This document shows positions 27,000 to 37,109 of a stretch of DNA of 64,000 nucleotides, in pieces. Every line of letters starts with the position of its first letter. Position 1 is the stretch's first letter. The stretch lies in contig NZ_WMEU01000001.1 of the NCBI RefSeq assembly GCF_009856295.1, forward strand, positions 186,001 through 250,000. The letters run 5' to 3'. Both the position numbers and the translations under genes were made by a program. The DNA comes from Pontibacillus yanchengensis. GTDB taxonomy: Bacteria > Bacillota > Bacilli > Bacillales > BH030062. Below the pieces are notes generated by a model, which had not been told where the DNA came from, made no database searches, and worked only from the letters and a program-made list of their open reading frames with translations.

Positions 27000-27635
27000 T
27001 TATTTATTTTCTTTCTCCTGCAATAGATCTCGCAGATTGTAGGCAATGAAATAATGCGTATTTCTCGTAAAATAACGTTGTGCTCTATGAACAAATAAGA
27101 AGAGTGTTCCAAGAATAATGAGTAAGCCTACGCCTAAAAATAATATGTTCTCAAAAAAGATAAAATATCCTGTTATTAAAAGACATATAATTAAACTTGC
27201 TCGAAGAACACCTAATTCCTGTGTCCTCGTCAACAAGTGTTGATATCGAGCTGACAGATATTCCATTTTATGTGGAGAAGAGATATTAGCTAATGATTTC
27301 TGCCACAAATATTCAAAATAAAAATACTGTCGTTCCGGTTTTGATTCCTCCTCATAAGAGAGACCGGCATTCTCTAATACTTGCTTAATCTCATGAGAAA
27401 CTTCCAATGGTCCTCTTCCGAATAACCATTCCATTGCAAAATACGCTTGATGTAAAAGGTAACCCACGATGACGCCAAATGAAATAGCTGTTAGTAAAGC
27501 CACTATAATCTCGACTGGTGGTAGATTGTCCGAAAAAAAGACTCTTTTTGAAAATGCATCCAATAAAATATAGTAAAGAATGATCAACCAACCTGGTATT
27601 CCCCATCTGATTATATATTTGCTTTCTACATTCAT
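27000..27635 (-). CDS. Membrane protein of unknown function, 211 aa
   Basis: Not recognised. Two N-terminal spans (about 12-28 and 40-62), a polar cytosolic stretch (EVSHEIKQVLENAGLSYEEESKPERQYFYFEYLWQK, 78-135) and two C-terminal spans (about 143-183), then a basic tail ending LRDLLQEKENK. GGAGGGGAG precedes the ATG. Monocistronic between lexA and glnA, convergent with lexA. No LexA or GlnR site near its start was found. Confidence 0.72.
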   Translation of the reverse strand: MNVESKYIIRWGIPGWLIILYYILLDAFSKRVFFSDNLPPVEIIVALLTAISFGVIVGYLLHQAYFAMEWLFGRGPLEVSHEIKQVLENAGLSYEEESKPERQYFYFEYLWQKSLANISSPHKMEYLSARYQHLLTRTQELGVLRASLIICLLITGYFIFFENILFLGVGLLIILGTLFLFVHRAQRYFTRNTHYFIAYNLRDLLQEKENK

Positions 27636-27837
27636 AACTCCCCTCCTAATACGACCTATTATTACTTTCCATATGATTAAATAATATCCTTTTTATTTAC
27701 GACAAAATGGTCCCTTATGCCTTTCTTTTGGCTACATTTAACGTCTTCTCATACTAATGATTTATAGAGTGTTTTAACCTAGCCTTTTCCTATATAGATT
27801 TAGTAGGTATCAGGTCAATCAGAGTACCGCCCATAAC

Positions 27838-27867
27838 AAAACCCTTGAAGCTATGCTTCAAGGGTTT
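27838..27867 (-). terminator. Terminator of the glnRA operon
   Basis: Stem AAAACCCTTGAAG / CTTCAAGGGTTTT, 4-base loop, minus-strand TTTTG tail. Confidence 0.92.
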
Positions 27868-27873
27868 TGTTCA

Positions 27874-29211
27874 TTAATATGTGCTTAGATACTGTTCGCG
27901 CTCCCATGGATGGACTTGCGTACGGAACATATCCCATTCGATTTCTTTTGATTCGATGAAGTGCTCATATAGGTGTTCGCCTAGAGCTTCCACCATTTTC
28001 TCGTCTTTTTTCAATAATTCAAGTGCATCTGCTAATGTAGCAGGTAGATCTTGAACGCCGTGCTTCACACGTTCTTCTTTATCCATAACATAGATATTAC
28101 GATCAACTGGTGTTGGGGCTTGTAGTTTGTTCTCGACGCCGTCAAGACCTGATGAAAGTAGAACTGCCATTGCTAAGTATGGGTTTGCTGAGGGATCCAC
28201 AGAACGCACTTCTATACGAGTACTCATACCACGAGAAGCTGGAATACGAATTAATGGACTTCGGTTTTGACCGGACCATGCAACATAACAAGGTGCTTCG
28301 TAACCAGGAACAAGACGTTTATATGAATTAACTGTAGGGTTTGTTACAGCAGTAAAATTCGTTGCGTGCTTCACAACACCTGCGATAAATTGATAAGCTG
28401 TTTGACTTAACTGTTGATCACCCTTTTCATCAAAGAATGCGTTCGCACCATCTTTGAATAGGGACATATTCACATGCATACCAGAACCGTTTACTCCAAA
28501 TAATGGTTTAGGCATAAATGTTGCGTGCAATCCATGCTTCCGTGCAATTGTTTTAACAACAAGTTTAAATGTTTGAATATCATCACAGTGTTTAATGGCA
28601 TCAGCATATTTGAAATCAATCTCGTGCTGACCTGGTGCTACTTCGTGGTGAGAAGCTTCAATTTCAAAACCCATCTCTTCTAATTCCAATACGATATCAC
28701 GTCGACAATTTTCACCTAAATCTGTTGGAGCAAGGTCGAAATATCCACCTCTGTCATTAAGCTCCATAGAGGGTTCTCCCTTTTCATCTAATTTAAATAG
28801 GAAGAATTCTGGCTCCGTACCTAAGTTAAACGCAGAGAATCCTAGTTCTTCCATTTTCTTAAGATTACGTTTTAGGTTATAACGTGGGCACCCTTCAAAT
28901 GGTGTACCATCTGGATTGCAGATGTCACAAATAAAACGAGCTACTTTCCCTTTTTCAGAAGTCCATGGGAACACTACAAATGTGTCAAGGTCTGGGTGTA
29001 GTAGCATATCGGATTCTTCAATACGAACAAATCCTTCGATGGAAGACCCGTCAAACATCATTTGATTATCTAATGCCTTGTCTAATTGACTAACTGGAAT
29101 TTCTACATTTTTGATAGTTCCAAGAAGATCTGTGAATTGTAGACGGATAAATTTTACGTTTTCTTCTTCAATTTTTTTCCAAATTTGTTCTCTCGTAAAT
29201 TTCGAAGCCAT
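27874..29211 (-). CDS. glnA: Glutamine synthetase type I-alpha
   Basis: ATP-dependent synthesis of glutamine from glutamate and ammonium; in Bacillus the feedback-inhibited enzyme also controls GlnR and TnrA by direct contact. 445 aa, normal for the alpha type lacking an adenylylation site. Visible signatures: FDGSSIEGF (about 54-62), EPEFFLF metal site, [21 protein letters not shown], and [20 protein letters not shown] precedes the ATG; follows glnR by 42 bases in one operon. Confidence 0.98.
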   Translation of the reverse strand: MASKFTREQIWKKIEEENVKFIRLQFTDLLGTIKNVEIPVSQLDKALDNQMMFDGSSIEGFVRIEESDMLLHPDLDTFVVFPWTSEKGKVARFICDICNPDGTPFEGCPRYNLKRNLKKMEELGFSAFNLGTEPEFFLFKLDEKGEPSMELNDRGGYFDLAPTDLGENCRRDIVLELEEMGFEIEASHHEVAPGQHEIDFKYADAIKHCDDIQTFKLVVKTIARKHGLHATFMPKPLFGVNGSGMHVNMSLFKDGANAFFDEKGDQQLSQTAYQFIAGVVKHATNFTAVTNPTVNSYKRLVPGYEAPCYVAWSGQNRSPLIRIPASRGMSTRIEVRSVDPSANPYLAMAVLLSSGLDGVENKLQAPTPVDRNIYVMDKEERVKHGVQDLPATLADALELLKKDEKMVEALGEHLYEHFIESKEIEWDMFRTQVHPWEREQYLSTY

Positions 29212-29253
29212 ATTTTCGTATTCCTCCTGTAATGTAGTAATAAATGCGTTTAT

Positions 29254-29661
29254 TTAATGGAAGAATCGTGATAATTCTCCCTGACGCAACGAAGACTTGC
29301 CAAATCGGTTGCCTTGGAACAATTCGTTCTTAAGCATTTTTCGCAATTCTTTTTCGGATAATTCTCCTTGAGCTTCTTGAATATCACCTTCAGTATACGT
29401 TACTTCCGGCGTTTCTGGTTCCTGAATGGTTAAGACTTGCTTAATTCCAGCAAGGTTAATGCCTTTTTCAATTAAAGATTTTATTTCAAGCAAGCGTTCT
29501 ACATCATTAAATGAAAATAAACGACGGTTACCTTCCGTTCTAGCTGGGTTAATCAATTGATGCTCTTCGTAATATCTAATTTGCCTGGCTGACAGTTCTG
29601 TAAGCGATTTTACAATTCCAATCGAAAATAGCGGCATTGTTCTACGCATTTCATCTTTCAT
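29254..29661 (-). CDS. glnR: Nitrogen-responsive repressor GlnR
   Basis: MerR-family regulator that represses glnRA and other nitrogen genes in glutamine excess. 135 aa: winged HTH ([30 protein letters not shown], about 21-50) and the C-terminal autoinhibitory tail ending [15 protein letters not shown] ([13 protein letters not shown]), which interacts with feedback-inhibited GlnA. AAAGGAGGG lies 9 bases before the ATG. Preceded by a consensus promoter and GlnR operator. Confidence 0.97.
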   Translation of the reverse strand: MKDEMRRTMPLFSIGIVKSLTELSARQIRYYEEHQLINPARTEGNRRLFSFNDVERLLEIKSLIEKGINLAGIKQVLTIQEPETPEVTYTEGDIQEAQGELSEKELRKMLKNELFQGNRFGKSSLRQGELSRFFH

Positions 29662-29700
29662 AAGAATCTGCCCTCCTTTACTAGTCGTTTACATAATTTT

Positions 29701-29729
29701 ATTGTATGCAATGTTTCAACTTCTGTCAA
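29701..29729 (-). promoter_or_regulatory. Sigma-A promoter of glnRA
   Basis: Minus strand TTGACA (29729-29724), 17-base spacer, TACAAT (29706-29701): near-perfect consensus. A weaker GlnR-like half-site pattern (TGACA-N7-AAACA) overlaps the -35 and may be the second operator. Confidence 0.88.
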
Positions 29730-29733
29730 TGAA

Positions 29734-29750
29734 TGTTAGGTTTTTTTACA
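29734..29750 (-). promoter_or_regulatory. GlnR/TnrA operator upstream of glnRA
   Basis: TGTTA-N7-TTACA, an exact fit to the TGTNA-N7-TNACA consensus, lying just upstream of the -35 element as in the B. subtilis glnRA operator. Confidence 0.88.
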
Positions 29751-29890
29751 CAAGAAATGTTTTTGATCATTTCACATCACGAATAAATGCATAAGCTTTA
29801 CATGTTTTTTCACTAAAATTACTATGATGAAAGGTAGATAACCTTACAAAGAATAGTATTCTATGTGAGATTATCTTGCCTAGACTTGAA

Positions 29891-31132
29891 TTAATCTCTT
29901 ATCAAAAGTTTGTTTACTGCAGCTTTAATGGCTATCTTGACATGTGCGTATGTTAAGCCACCTTGTACGAAAGCCATATACGGTGGCCTTATAGGTCCAT
30001 CTGCTGTAAGTTCTAGACTCGCCCCTTGTATGAAGGTACCTGCTGCCATAATGACATCATTTTCATACCCTGGCATTTCACTCGGATAAGGTCTCACGTG
30101 TGAGTTGATAGGAGAGGCATGCTGGATTTCCTGACAAAATGCAATCATTTCCTCAGATGTATGGAAGGTAACAGATTGGATCAAATCAGTACGATGATCA
30201 TTATAGGCAGGGGAAGTAGTATATCCAAGCTTCTCTAGAAATCTAGATGTAAACACAGCTCCTTTCATCGCTTCTCCAACAACATTCGGAGCTAAAAATA
30301 TACCTTGGAACATCTCTTGTAAACTATGTAAACTTGCTCCAGTTTCCTTACCTAATCCAGGAGCAGTGAGACGGTTAGCGCAATGTTCAATTAAATGGGA
30401 ATGGCCTACAATATAGCCACCTGTTCTAACGATTCCTCCACCTGGATTTTTAATAAGCGAACCTGCAATAATATCTGCACCGACATGAATAGGTTCTTTC
30501 TCTTCTGCAAATTCTCCATAACAGTTATCTACAAATACAATAATGGATGAGTCTATCTCTTTTACAAATCGTATCATCTCTTCTATTTCGTCGATTGAAA
30601 AGGAAGGCCTGTCCGCATACCCTTTTGAACGTTGAATACCGATTACCTTTGTCCGACCTGTTATGGCATTCTGTACACCTTGAAAATCCACCTCTCCATC
30701 ATTGATTAAATCAATATGATTATAGCCAATATGGAAATCCTTTAACGACCCATTGTTATGACCACGAACTCCCACAATTTCTTCAAGAGTATCATAAGGT
30801 CTTCCTGTTATATAAAGTAATTCATCATTAGGTCTTAATAAACCGAATAATGTAATCGTAATGGCGTGGGTTCCTGAAACAATTTGTGGACGAACAAGAG
30901 CATCTTCGCCTCCGAATATACTTGCATAGACTTCTTCCAACTTATCCCTTCCAAAATCATCATAGCCATAGCCAGTAGTCGGATTAAAATGCCCATCACT
31001 TACTTGATGGGTTTGAAAAGCTTCAAGCACGCGCTTTTGATTCTTCTCGACAAGCTGGTCAATTTGTTGTTGCACAGCTTGAACATCTTGTTCAGTTTGA
31101 TGAACAATTTTATCAATCTTTTGTGTGTTCAT
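29891..31132 (-). CDS. ynbB: PLP-dependent methionine gamma-lyase family protein (YnbB, aluminium-resistance type)
   Basis: A 413-aa fold-type I PLP enzyme of the family annotated as aluminium resistance/methionine gamma-lyase-like. Lys228 in AGSLIKNPGGG is the likely Schiff-base lysine; VDNCYGEF (about 202-209) supplies the cofactor Asp; GYGYDDFGRDKLEEVYA near the N-terminus is typical. The true substrate is not established for this family. It follows hflX by 15 bases with AAAGGGG upstream, so the two form an operon, as in B. subtilis (ynbA-ynbB). Confidence 0.9.
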   Translation of the reverse strand: MNTQKIDKIVHQTEQDVQAVQQQIDQLVEKNQKRVLEAFQTHQVSDGHFNPTTGYGYDDFGRDKLEEVYASIFGGEDALVRPQIVSGTHAITITLFGLLRPNDELLYITGRPYDTLEEIVGVRGHNNGSLKDFHIGYNHIDLINDGEVDFQGVQNAITGRTKVIGIQRSKGYADRPSFSIDEIEEMIRFVKEIDSSIIVFVDNCYGEFAEEKEPIHVGADIIAGSLIKNPGGGIVRTGGYIVGHSHLIEHCANRLTAPGLGKETGASLHSLQEMFQGIFLAPNVVGEAMKGAVFTSRFLEKLGYTTSPAYNDHRTDLIQSVTFHTSEEMIAFCQEIQHASPINSHVRPYPSEMPGYENDVIMAAGTFIQGASLELTADGPIRPPYMAFVQGGLTYAHVKIAIKAAVNKLLIRD

Positions 31133-31147
31133 GTTGCTGTTTCCCCT

Positions 31148-32392
31148 TTAATGTCTCTTTTGTATTTGATGATACAGTGGATGGTCCGGATGGATAAACC
31201 CTTTAACAAAGTAAAGTTCATCCTCTTCTATGAAATCTCTTTCTCTAACAATTGCATGTTTACTTAACCTGTATAGTAATTTGCCATCAGTCGCAGGCAC
31301 GTACGTTTGAAATGGTACCCACTCTTTAAGTAAACCCTCTTCCAATTTGTCAAACAACCGCTTGATATCAATTGGATCATAAGCGCTAATTGTCACAGCA
31401 GGTAACGTAACAGGAATGAAAGAATCCCGCAAAAGATCTTTTTTATTATAAACTGTAAGCATAGGTAGATGATCAGCATTTAGTTCTTTCAAGTGTTTTT
31501 GTACCGTTTCCTCATGCTGTATATGATCAGGATGAGATGCATCTACCACATGCACAATAAAATCAGCCTCTGTTACTTCTTCAAGGGTAGATCTGAACGC
31601 TGCAATGAGGGTTGTTGGTAAATCTTGAATAAACCCTACTGTATCAGACAATAGTGCTTGGAATCCACTTGGTAACTGTACTTGCCGAGTTAACGGGTCA
31701 AGCGTTGCGAATAATTGGTTTTCTTCAAAAGATTGGTTATTTGTAATGCGATTGAAAAGGGTAGATTTCCCCGCATTTGTATAACCTACAATAGCAATTT
31801 GATAGGCTTTATTTTCTTTGCGTCGTTTTCTGTATTGTTGGCGTTGGGTAGCCACTTGCTGGATTTGACGTTTGATGTCATCTATTCTTCGTTGAATATG
31901 ACGGCGATCTGTTTCTAACTTTGTTTCACCAGGGCCTCTTGTTCCAATCCCGCCACCTAACCTTGATAAATTTTTACCTTGTCCGTAGATTCTTGGTAGC
32001 ATATATTGTAATTGGGCTAATTCCACCTGAAGCTTACCTTCTTTTGTATTGGCACGTTGAGCAAATATATCTAGAATCAACTGAGTACGATCAATGATAC
32101 GCACTTCCAGGTGATCTGCTAAATTGTTCATCTGACCCGGTGTTAACTCATCATTAAAAATGACTAGTTCTATGCCTCTTTCATCTATGTATGCTTTTAT
32201 TTCTTCGATTTTACCTTCACCCATATAAATAGCTTGATGGATTTTTTGACGCTTTTGAATGACAATTTTATCAACCACACCATGTGCAGTTTCTGTTAAT
32301 GATGTAAGTTCTTCTAACGATGATTGAAACCGCTCCTCATCTTGAGATGGGAGATGACAAGCAGCTACAAGAACTCGTTCATGTTGTTCCAT
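31148..32392 (-). CDS. hflX: Ribosome-associated GTPase HflX
   Basis: Splits or rescues stalled 70S ribosomes using GTP. The 414-aa protein contains the HflX N-terminal domain (IDERGIELVIFNDELTPGQ), the glycine-rich linker GGGIGTRGPGETKLE (146-160), G1 GYTNAGKS (203-210), G3 DTVGFI and G4 YNKKD. AAAAGAGGG precedes the ATG. Upstream gene of ynbB. Confidence 0.96.
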   Translation of the reverse strand: MEQHERVLVAACHLPSQDEERFQSSLEELTSLTETAHGVVDKIVIQKRQKIHQAIYMGEGKIEEIKAYIDERGIELVIFNDELTPGQMNNLADHLEVRIIDRTQLILDIFAQRANTKEGKLQVELAQLQYMLPRIYGQGKNLSRLGGGIGTRGPGETKLETDRRHIQRRIDDIKRQIQQVATQRQQYRKRRKENKAYQIAIVGYTNAGKSTLFNRITNNQSFEENQLFATLDPLTRQVQLPSGFQALLSDTVGFIQDLPTTLIAAFRSTLEEVTEADFIVHVVDASHPDHIQHEETVQKHLKELNADHLPMLTVYNKKDLLRDSFIPVTLPAVTISAYDPIDIKRLFDKLEEGLLKEWVPFQTYVPATDGKLLYRLSKHAIVRERDFIEEDELYFVKGFIHPDHPLYHQIQKRH

Positions 32393-32512
32393 ATGTATCC
32401 CTCTTTTACTAGGTTAATCTATTTATTTTATGGAGAGTGTTTGTAATGAAATCATGTTATCATCATATCAAACCTACATCATGAAAGCGAACAGTCGCTA
32501 CACCACGACATT

Positions 32513-32542
32513 ACATCCTGGCATCATACATACCAGGATGTT
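32513..32542 (-). terminator. Hairpin after spoVK
   Basis: ACATCCTGG / CCAGGATGT arms with inner pairing; the minus-strand 3' side lacks a clean T-tract, so it is either a weak terminator for spoVK or acts on the plus strand (TTTGTCATTATT tail). Confidence 0.5.
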
Positions 32543-32591
32543 TGTCATTATTACACTTTCACGTATAGGAATATATCACTTTATTCTACCT

Positions 32592-33521
32592 CTATATAAT
32601 TGTTTCAAACGTAATATCCTTACTTGTTAGAGTAACAAGTTCATGATGCGAATATCGATTCTGTTTCATGACTCTCATCGCATGCTTTCGAATAGATTGT
32701 TCAATGATGTTTCGGATATAGCGACCATTTGAAAAACTATGCCCCTTTATTTGCTGTTTACGAATTAAATGGTCTTTCAGTTTCCACTCAGCATCTTTAG
32801 CTAGAACGTACTCTCTTTCTGAAACCATTTTTCGAGCAATAGTTAGCAATTCTTCAATCGTATAGTCCTTAAATTCTAATATAATTGGAAAGCGAGATTG
32901 TAATCCTGGATTCAGGCGAAGAAATTGATCCATCTCGGTAGGATACCCAGCAAGCACTAAAATGAAATCATTATGAGAATCTTCCATATGCTTCACCATT
33001 GTATCGATAGCTTCCTTACCAAAATCCTTTTCTCCTCCTCGTGCTAGCGAATAGGCTTCATCTACAAACAATACACCACCGATAGCCTTTTTGATTAAGT
33101 CTCTTGTTTTTTGAGCTGTATGTCCGATGTATTCCCCAACTAAATCAGCTCGCTCCGCTTCAATGAAATGCCCTTTAGACAATACATCCATTTCATGAAA
33201 CAGCTTTGCTAGCTTTCTAGCAACAGTAGTTTTCCCTGTACCTGGGTTGCCTTTAAACATCATATGCAATACTTGCTTAGACGGTTTCAAGCCAGCTTCC
33301 TGACGTTTTTGGTTAACAATAATGCTAGCATATATTTCCTTGATGGTACCCTTTAATTGATCTAAACCAATAAATTCATCAAATTCATCGTCAATTGTTT
33401 GAAAAGGGTTTGTTAAGTATGAGTTCGAGGCCTTCCCTTGTGGTTTAGTCGTGGGCACTCGGCTCTCTTGAAGCATTACATTGACTTGCCCGTTCTTTTT
33501 ATACGTTACTTGTGTATCCAC
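32592..33521 (-). CDS. spoVK: Stage V sporulation protein K (AAA+ ATPase)
   Basis: Needed for full spore maturation in B. subtilis. The 309-aa single-module AAA+ protein carries Walker A GNPGTGKTT (91-99), Walker B GVLFVDEAYSLA (149-160), pore region EYIGHTAQ and arginine-finger region LNPGLQSRF. Length matches canonical SpoVK and the locus (next to hfq, hflX) matches, separating it from the larger tandem paralogue at 8409-10703. Starts with GTG at 33521, preceded by GGGGTGAT. Confidence 0.95.
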   Translation of the reverse strand: MDTQVTYKKNGQVNVMLQESRVPTTKPQGKASNSYLTNPFQTIDDEFDEFIGLDQLKGTIKEIYASIIVNQKRQEAGLKPSKQVLHMMFKGNPGTGKTTVARKLAKLFHEMDVLSKGHFIEAERADLVGEYIGHTAQKTRDLIKKAIGGVLFVDEAYSLARGGEKDFGKEAIDTMVKHMEDSHNDFILVLAGYPTEMDQFLRLNPGLQSRFPIILEFKDYTIEELLTIARKMVSEREYVLAKDAEWKLKDHLIRKQQIKGHSFSNGRYIRNIIEQSIRKHAMRVMKQNRYSHHELVTLTSKDITFETII

Positions 33522-33603
33522 GTTATCACCCCTTATTCAACAACATTATACGCACAATGATAAGGATGTGTGATAATCGCCTACTTTTACTAATAAAGAA
33601 GAA

Positions 33604-33629
33604 AAGCGAACGCCCGAGAGCATTCGCTT
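33604..33629 (-). terminator. Terminator of miaA-hfq
   Basis: AAGCGAACGC / GCATTCGCTT stem, 6-base loop, minus-strand TTTTCTTCTTT tail. Confidence 0.88.
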
Positions 33630-33639
33630 GGTGAAGATC

Positions 33640-33864
33640 TTATTCCTTGTCCAATGTCACAGTTTTCATTGGAGCAAATGTTGAAATGGCGTGCTTAAAG
33701 ATTAATTGTTGCTTTCCATCCGATTCTAGTAATACGGTGAAATTATCGAAAGCTTTCACGACTCCGCGAAGCTGAAATCCGTTGGTTAAGAAGATGGTCA
33801 CTTGTACGTGATCCTTCCGAATTTGATTGAGAAACTGATCTTGAATATTTACTGATTGCGCCAT
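33640..33864 (-). CDS. hfq: RNA chaperone Hfq
   Basis: Hexameric Sm-like protein binding sRNAs and A/U-rich RNA. 74 aa with both Sm motifs: Sm1 [25 protein letters not shown] and Sm2 [13 protein letters not shown] (the YKHAI-type RNA pocket as FKHAI). Short acidic C-terminus as in Gram-positive Hfq. Follows miaA by 44 bases, the classic miaA-hfq pair. Confidence 0.97.
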   Translation of the reverse strand: MAQSVNIQDQFLNQIRKDHVQVTIFLTNGFQLRGVVKAFDNFTVLLESDGKQQLIFKHAISTFAPMKTVTLDKE

Positions 33865-33908
33865 GAGACTTCCTCCTCTTTTCTATCTATATTGGTAACA
33901 TTCGATGC

Positions 33909-34838
33909 TTATGGCAGCTTTCCTGCTAATTCCTCTAAAATTTCTTCAAACTTTTTATAAACATTTTCCTCAGAAATGATATACCAGTTTACGTCAAGCT
34001 TATTGCGAAAATAGGTCAATTGCCGTTTGGCATATCGTCTTGAGTGTAATTTCAAGTTTTCGATAGCTTCATTTAAAGTTATGGCTCCATTTATGTATGG
34101 GAGGAATTCCTTATAACCTATTGCTTGCATACTTTGAGCTGACTCGAGACCTTGACTGTATAAAGAGTTCACTTCATCAACAAGACCTTCCTGAATCATA
34201 TCATCAACGCGACGATTAATACGATTATAAAGTTCTTCACGATCCATATTTAAGCCTATTAGAACAGGGTGGTATGGAGATTCTTGCTTCTGTTGCTGCT
34301 GATATTCTGTCATCGTAAGGCCTGTTTTTTCATAGACTTCTAACGCACGGATTACCCGTCGTTTATTATTAGGGTGTACTTTGTCAGCTTGTACAGGGTC
34401 CACTTTTTTTAACTTCTCATAAAGTGGTGCTATCCCTTCTTCCTCAATTTGCCTCTCTAGCATGGTGACGAACTGTTGATCTCTTTGTTGTTCGGAAAAT
34501 TGAAAGTTGTAAAGGACGGATTGGATGTACAAGCCTGTGCCTCCAACTATAACTGGTAGTTTACCTTTTGCAGCTATTTTATCAATATACCCTTGTACGA
34601 GTTGTTGGAATTCAGCAACAGAGAATGGCTCAGATGGATCTTTGATATCAAGCATATAGTGCGGAATCCCTTGCTTCTCTTCTTCTGTAACCTTCGCTGT
34701 TCCTATGTCCATCCCTTTATAGATTTGCATGGAATCACCACTAATGATTTCACCGTTAAAGCGTTTTGCTATTTCAACACTTACTTTCGTTTTACCTACT
34801 CCAGTAGGTCCAACTACGGCGACAACAGGTTGCTTCAT
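33909..34838 (-). CDS. miaA: tRNA dimethylallyltransferase MiaA
   Basis: Adds dimethylallyl to A37 of tRNAs reading UNN codons; MiaB, also in this window, thiomethylates the product. 309 aa with P-loop GPTGVGKTK (10-18), SGDSMQIYKGMDIGTAK (34-50), the DIKDPSEPFSVAEF loop and GGTGLYIQ. AGAGGTG precedes the ATG. The promoter region contains a LexA-type box (separate entry), unexpected for this housekeeping gene. Confidence 0.97.
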   Translation of the reverse strand: MKQPVVAVVGPTGVGKTKVSVEIAKRFNGEIISGDSMQIYKGMDIGTAKVTEEEKQGIPHYMLDIKDPSEPFSVAEFQQLVQGYIDKIAAKGKLPVIVGGTGLYIQSVLYNFQFSEQQRDQQFVTMLERQIEEEGIAPLYEKLKKVDPVQADKVHPNNKRRVIRALEVYEKTGLTMTEYQQQQKQESPYHPVLIGLNMDREELYNRINRRVDDMIQEGLVDEVNSLYSQGLESAQSMQAIGYKEFLPYINGAITLNEAIENLKLHSRRYAKRQLTYFRNKLDVNWYIISEENVYKKFEEILEELAGKLP

Positions 34839-34861
34839 GGATGCACCTCTATTCTAGATTT

Positions 34862-34875
34862 CGAACATTCGTTCT
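34862..34875 (-). promoter_or_regulatory. LexA-type SOS box at the miaA promoter
   Basis: CGAACATTCGTTCT, identical to LexA box 2 of the lexA region. It lies 2 bases downstream of a TATAAT -10 hexamer (34883-34878, minus strand) and 24 bases upstream of the miaA start, a position suited to repression. The -35 region is weak (TTTATT-like). Confidence 0.7.
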
Positions 34876-35000
34876 ATATTATACACAGATTTCTATAAGA
34901 ATAAAAGGGATAGCTCTCCTTAGTCATAAATTATCGTGTACTACCTACATACTTCCATTATCTTTACAATCCGTTTAAGGAGAGTCACCTTTTCTACTTG

Positions 35001-35207
35001 TTAATGCTGTTCCTGGTCTAAAGTAGCTTTCACAATTTCTATTATTTTAGGTGAAACAGTTTCCGGATCAATCATCCCATCCTTAGCTGTTTTTACATGA
35101 TCTAAATCCTGTTCGATTTCTCGTTGAGCTGAACCTAGATCAACCTGTCCACCTTCTAAAACATATTTCAAGGCATATACACGCTCATGAAGAAGTTCTC
35201 TATTCAT
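35001..35207 (-). CDS. Small hypothetical protein after mutL, 68 aa
   Basis: Not recognised. ATG at 35207 has AAAGGGAGG 7 bases upstream and lies 21 bases after mutL, so it is co-transcribed with mutSL. The product is helical and acidic (LHERVYALKYVLEGGQVDLGSAQREIEQDLDHVKTAKDG) with no membrane span or cysteine. Possible repair-related accessory by position only. Confidence 0.75.
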   Translation of the reverse strand: MNRELLHERVYALKYVLEGGQVDLGSAQREIEQDLDHVKTAKDGMIDPETVSPKIIEIVKATLDQEQH

Positions 35208-35228
35208 ACTGTACCTCCCTTTCGTTTA

Positions 35229-37094
35229 CTACATTACTCTTTTAAACATTTTTTCCATCTCATATTCTGAGAAGTGAACAATAATAGGCCGCCCATGTGG
35301 GCAAGTAAAAGGATCTGTTGACAGTCGTAAGTCTTCTAACAGTTTCCCCATATCTCCATCATTTAAATAATGATTCGCTTTTATAGATCGTTTACAAGAC
35401 ATAAGGGTAGCCGCTTCTTCCCGTAGAGTTAATACATCAACTTTCTGTTCATTTAAGACTTGATCAATCATTTCCTGAATCACTTCTTGTTCATGCCCTT
35501 TAGGAAACCATTGTGGATGGGAGCGAACAATGAAGGTCTTATCTCCGAATGATTCAAGAAACAAACCAACTTGCGCCAAATCCTCAAGGTGATTTTCGAT
35601 CAGTATAGACTCTGATTTTGTAAACTCGAATGTCATCGGCATTAATAATTCCTGAACCTCTTTTTCTGGAACAGCCAATTTATCACGGAAAAATTCATAT
35701 TTAATACGTTCCTGTGCAGCATGCTGATCCACGATGTAAAGTCCATTCTCATTTTGAGCAAGTATATACGTTCCATGCAATTGACCTATCGGATACATGA
35801 CAGGGACTCTTGATGATTCAATAGGTTGAGTGGATTTCTCTTGTTTATAGCCATTCCCTTCCTGTTTATAAAACGAAGATGTCATGGCAGTCTCAATAGG
35901 GTCTGGGTCTGCCTCCTGAGACAACCATGATGGTGTAGGATCAGACTCTCGAACTAATGGATGTTCAGGTTTTATTTTATGTTCATTCTCGTCTGTTGCC
36001 GTTGAAGATGAAGGGTCCTGTACTGATGAATCTAATGTAAAGGACTCTTGGACAGATGTATCCTTTACTTTGGTTCGTTGTGGTGATTGATCCACTTCTG
36101 GTATTAGCGTTTGTTGCTTAAACACTTTCGTTACAGCATCCCTCACCGCATCAAATAATTCTTTTTCCTTACTGAATCTTACTTCTAATTTAGCCGGATG
36201 AACATTGACATCAACAAGAACTGGATCCATATTTATTTGCAAGACTACTAGTGGATAACGACCTATAGGAAGTAATGTGTGATACCCCTGCAAAATAGCT
36301 TTGTTGACAGATGGATTGCGAATATATCGTCCATTAATTACTGTCGAAATGTAATTTCTAGACGCACGAGTAACTTCAGGCTTGGCAATATAACCTCTGA
36401 TTGTAAAATCGAGTGTCTCATGTTCAATGGGAATCATTTTTTTCGCTGTATTCATGCCATAGATTTGAGCAATAACCTGTAATACGTCTCCACGACCATT
36501 GGTTTGAAACAAACGTTTTTCATTATGCCAGCATTCAAATCGAACTTCAGGATGGGACAAAGCCATTCGATTTAATACATCTGTAATATGGCCAAGTTCT
36601 GTATGAATTGTCTTCATGTATTTCAATCTAGCTGGTGTATTAAAGAATAATTCTTCAACCGTTATTTCAGAACCTTGCCTGGCATCACTTTTATCTTTTT
36701 CTTTTAATTGTCCACCTTCAAGATATAAACGTGTTCCTGCTTCGTGTCCTGTAGATGTTTTTAATGTTAAACGACTTACAGCTGCAATACTTGCGAGGGC
36801 TTCTCCACGGAACCCTAATGTCTGAACACGAAACAGATCATTTTCATCTATAATCTTACTTGTAGCATGGCGAAGGAAGGATCGTTCGCAATCATCCTCA
36901 GTCATACCACTTCCATTGTCCATGATTTTAATTTTAGAAAGGCCAGCTTCTTCTAGCTCTACTTTCACCCAGGTACTGCCGGCATCTATACTATTTTCTA
37001 GTAGTTCTTTCACAACTGATGAAGGGCGCTCGACCACTTCTCCGGCTGCTATTTTGTTCGCCAACGTATCTGGCATTTGACGGATGGTTGCCAT
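35229..37094 (-). CDS. mutL: DNA mismatch repair protein MutL
   Basis: GHKL ATPase linking MutS recognition to strand incision. 621 aa: N-terminal ATPase ([26 protein letters not shown], 13-38; [20 protein letters not shown]), a ~110-residue low-complexity linker (about 335-450), and a C-terminal endonuclease domain with [12 protein letters not shown] (metal site of MutH-less bacteria), [16 protein letters not shown] SCKRSIKA and [19 protein letters not shown] precedes the ATG; 15 bases after mutS. Confidence 0.97.
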   Translation of the reverse strand: MATIRQMPDTLANKIAAGEVVERPSSVVKELLENSIDAGSTWVKVELEEAGLSKIKIMDNGSGMTEDDCERSFLRHATSKIIDENDLFRVQTLGFRGEALASIAAVSRLTLKTSTGHEAGTRLYLEGGQLKEKDKSDARQGSEITVEELFFNTPARLKYMKTIHTELGHITDVLNRMALSHPEVRFECWHNEKRLFQTNGRGDVLQVIAQIYGMNTAKKMIPIEHETLDFTIRGYIAKPEVTRASRNYISTVINGRYIRNPSVNKAILQGYHTLLPIGRYPLVVLQINMDPVLVDVNVHPAKLEVRFSKEKELFDAVRDAVTKVFKQQTLIPEVDQSPQRTKVKDTSVQESFTLDSSVQDPSSSTATDENEHKIKPEHPLVRESDPTPSWLSQEADPDPIETAMTSSFYKQEGNGYKQEKSTQPIESSRVPVMYPIGQLHGTYILAQNENGLYIVDQHAAQERIKYEFFRDKLAVPEKEVQELLMPMTFEFTKSESILIENHLEDLAQVGLFLESFGDKTFIVRSHPQWFPKGHEQEVIQEMIDQVLNEQKVDVLTLREEAATLMSCKRSIKANHYLNDGDMGKLLEDLRLSTDPFTCPHGRPIIVHFSEYEMEKMFKRVM

Positions 37095-37109
37095 ACGTGC
37101 CCCCTCCTT

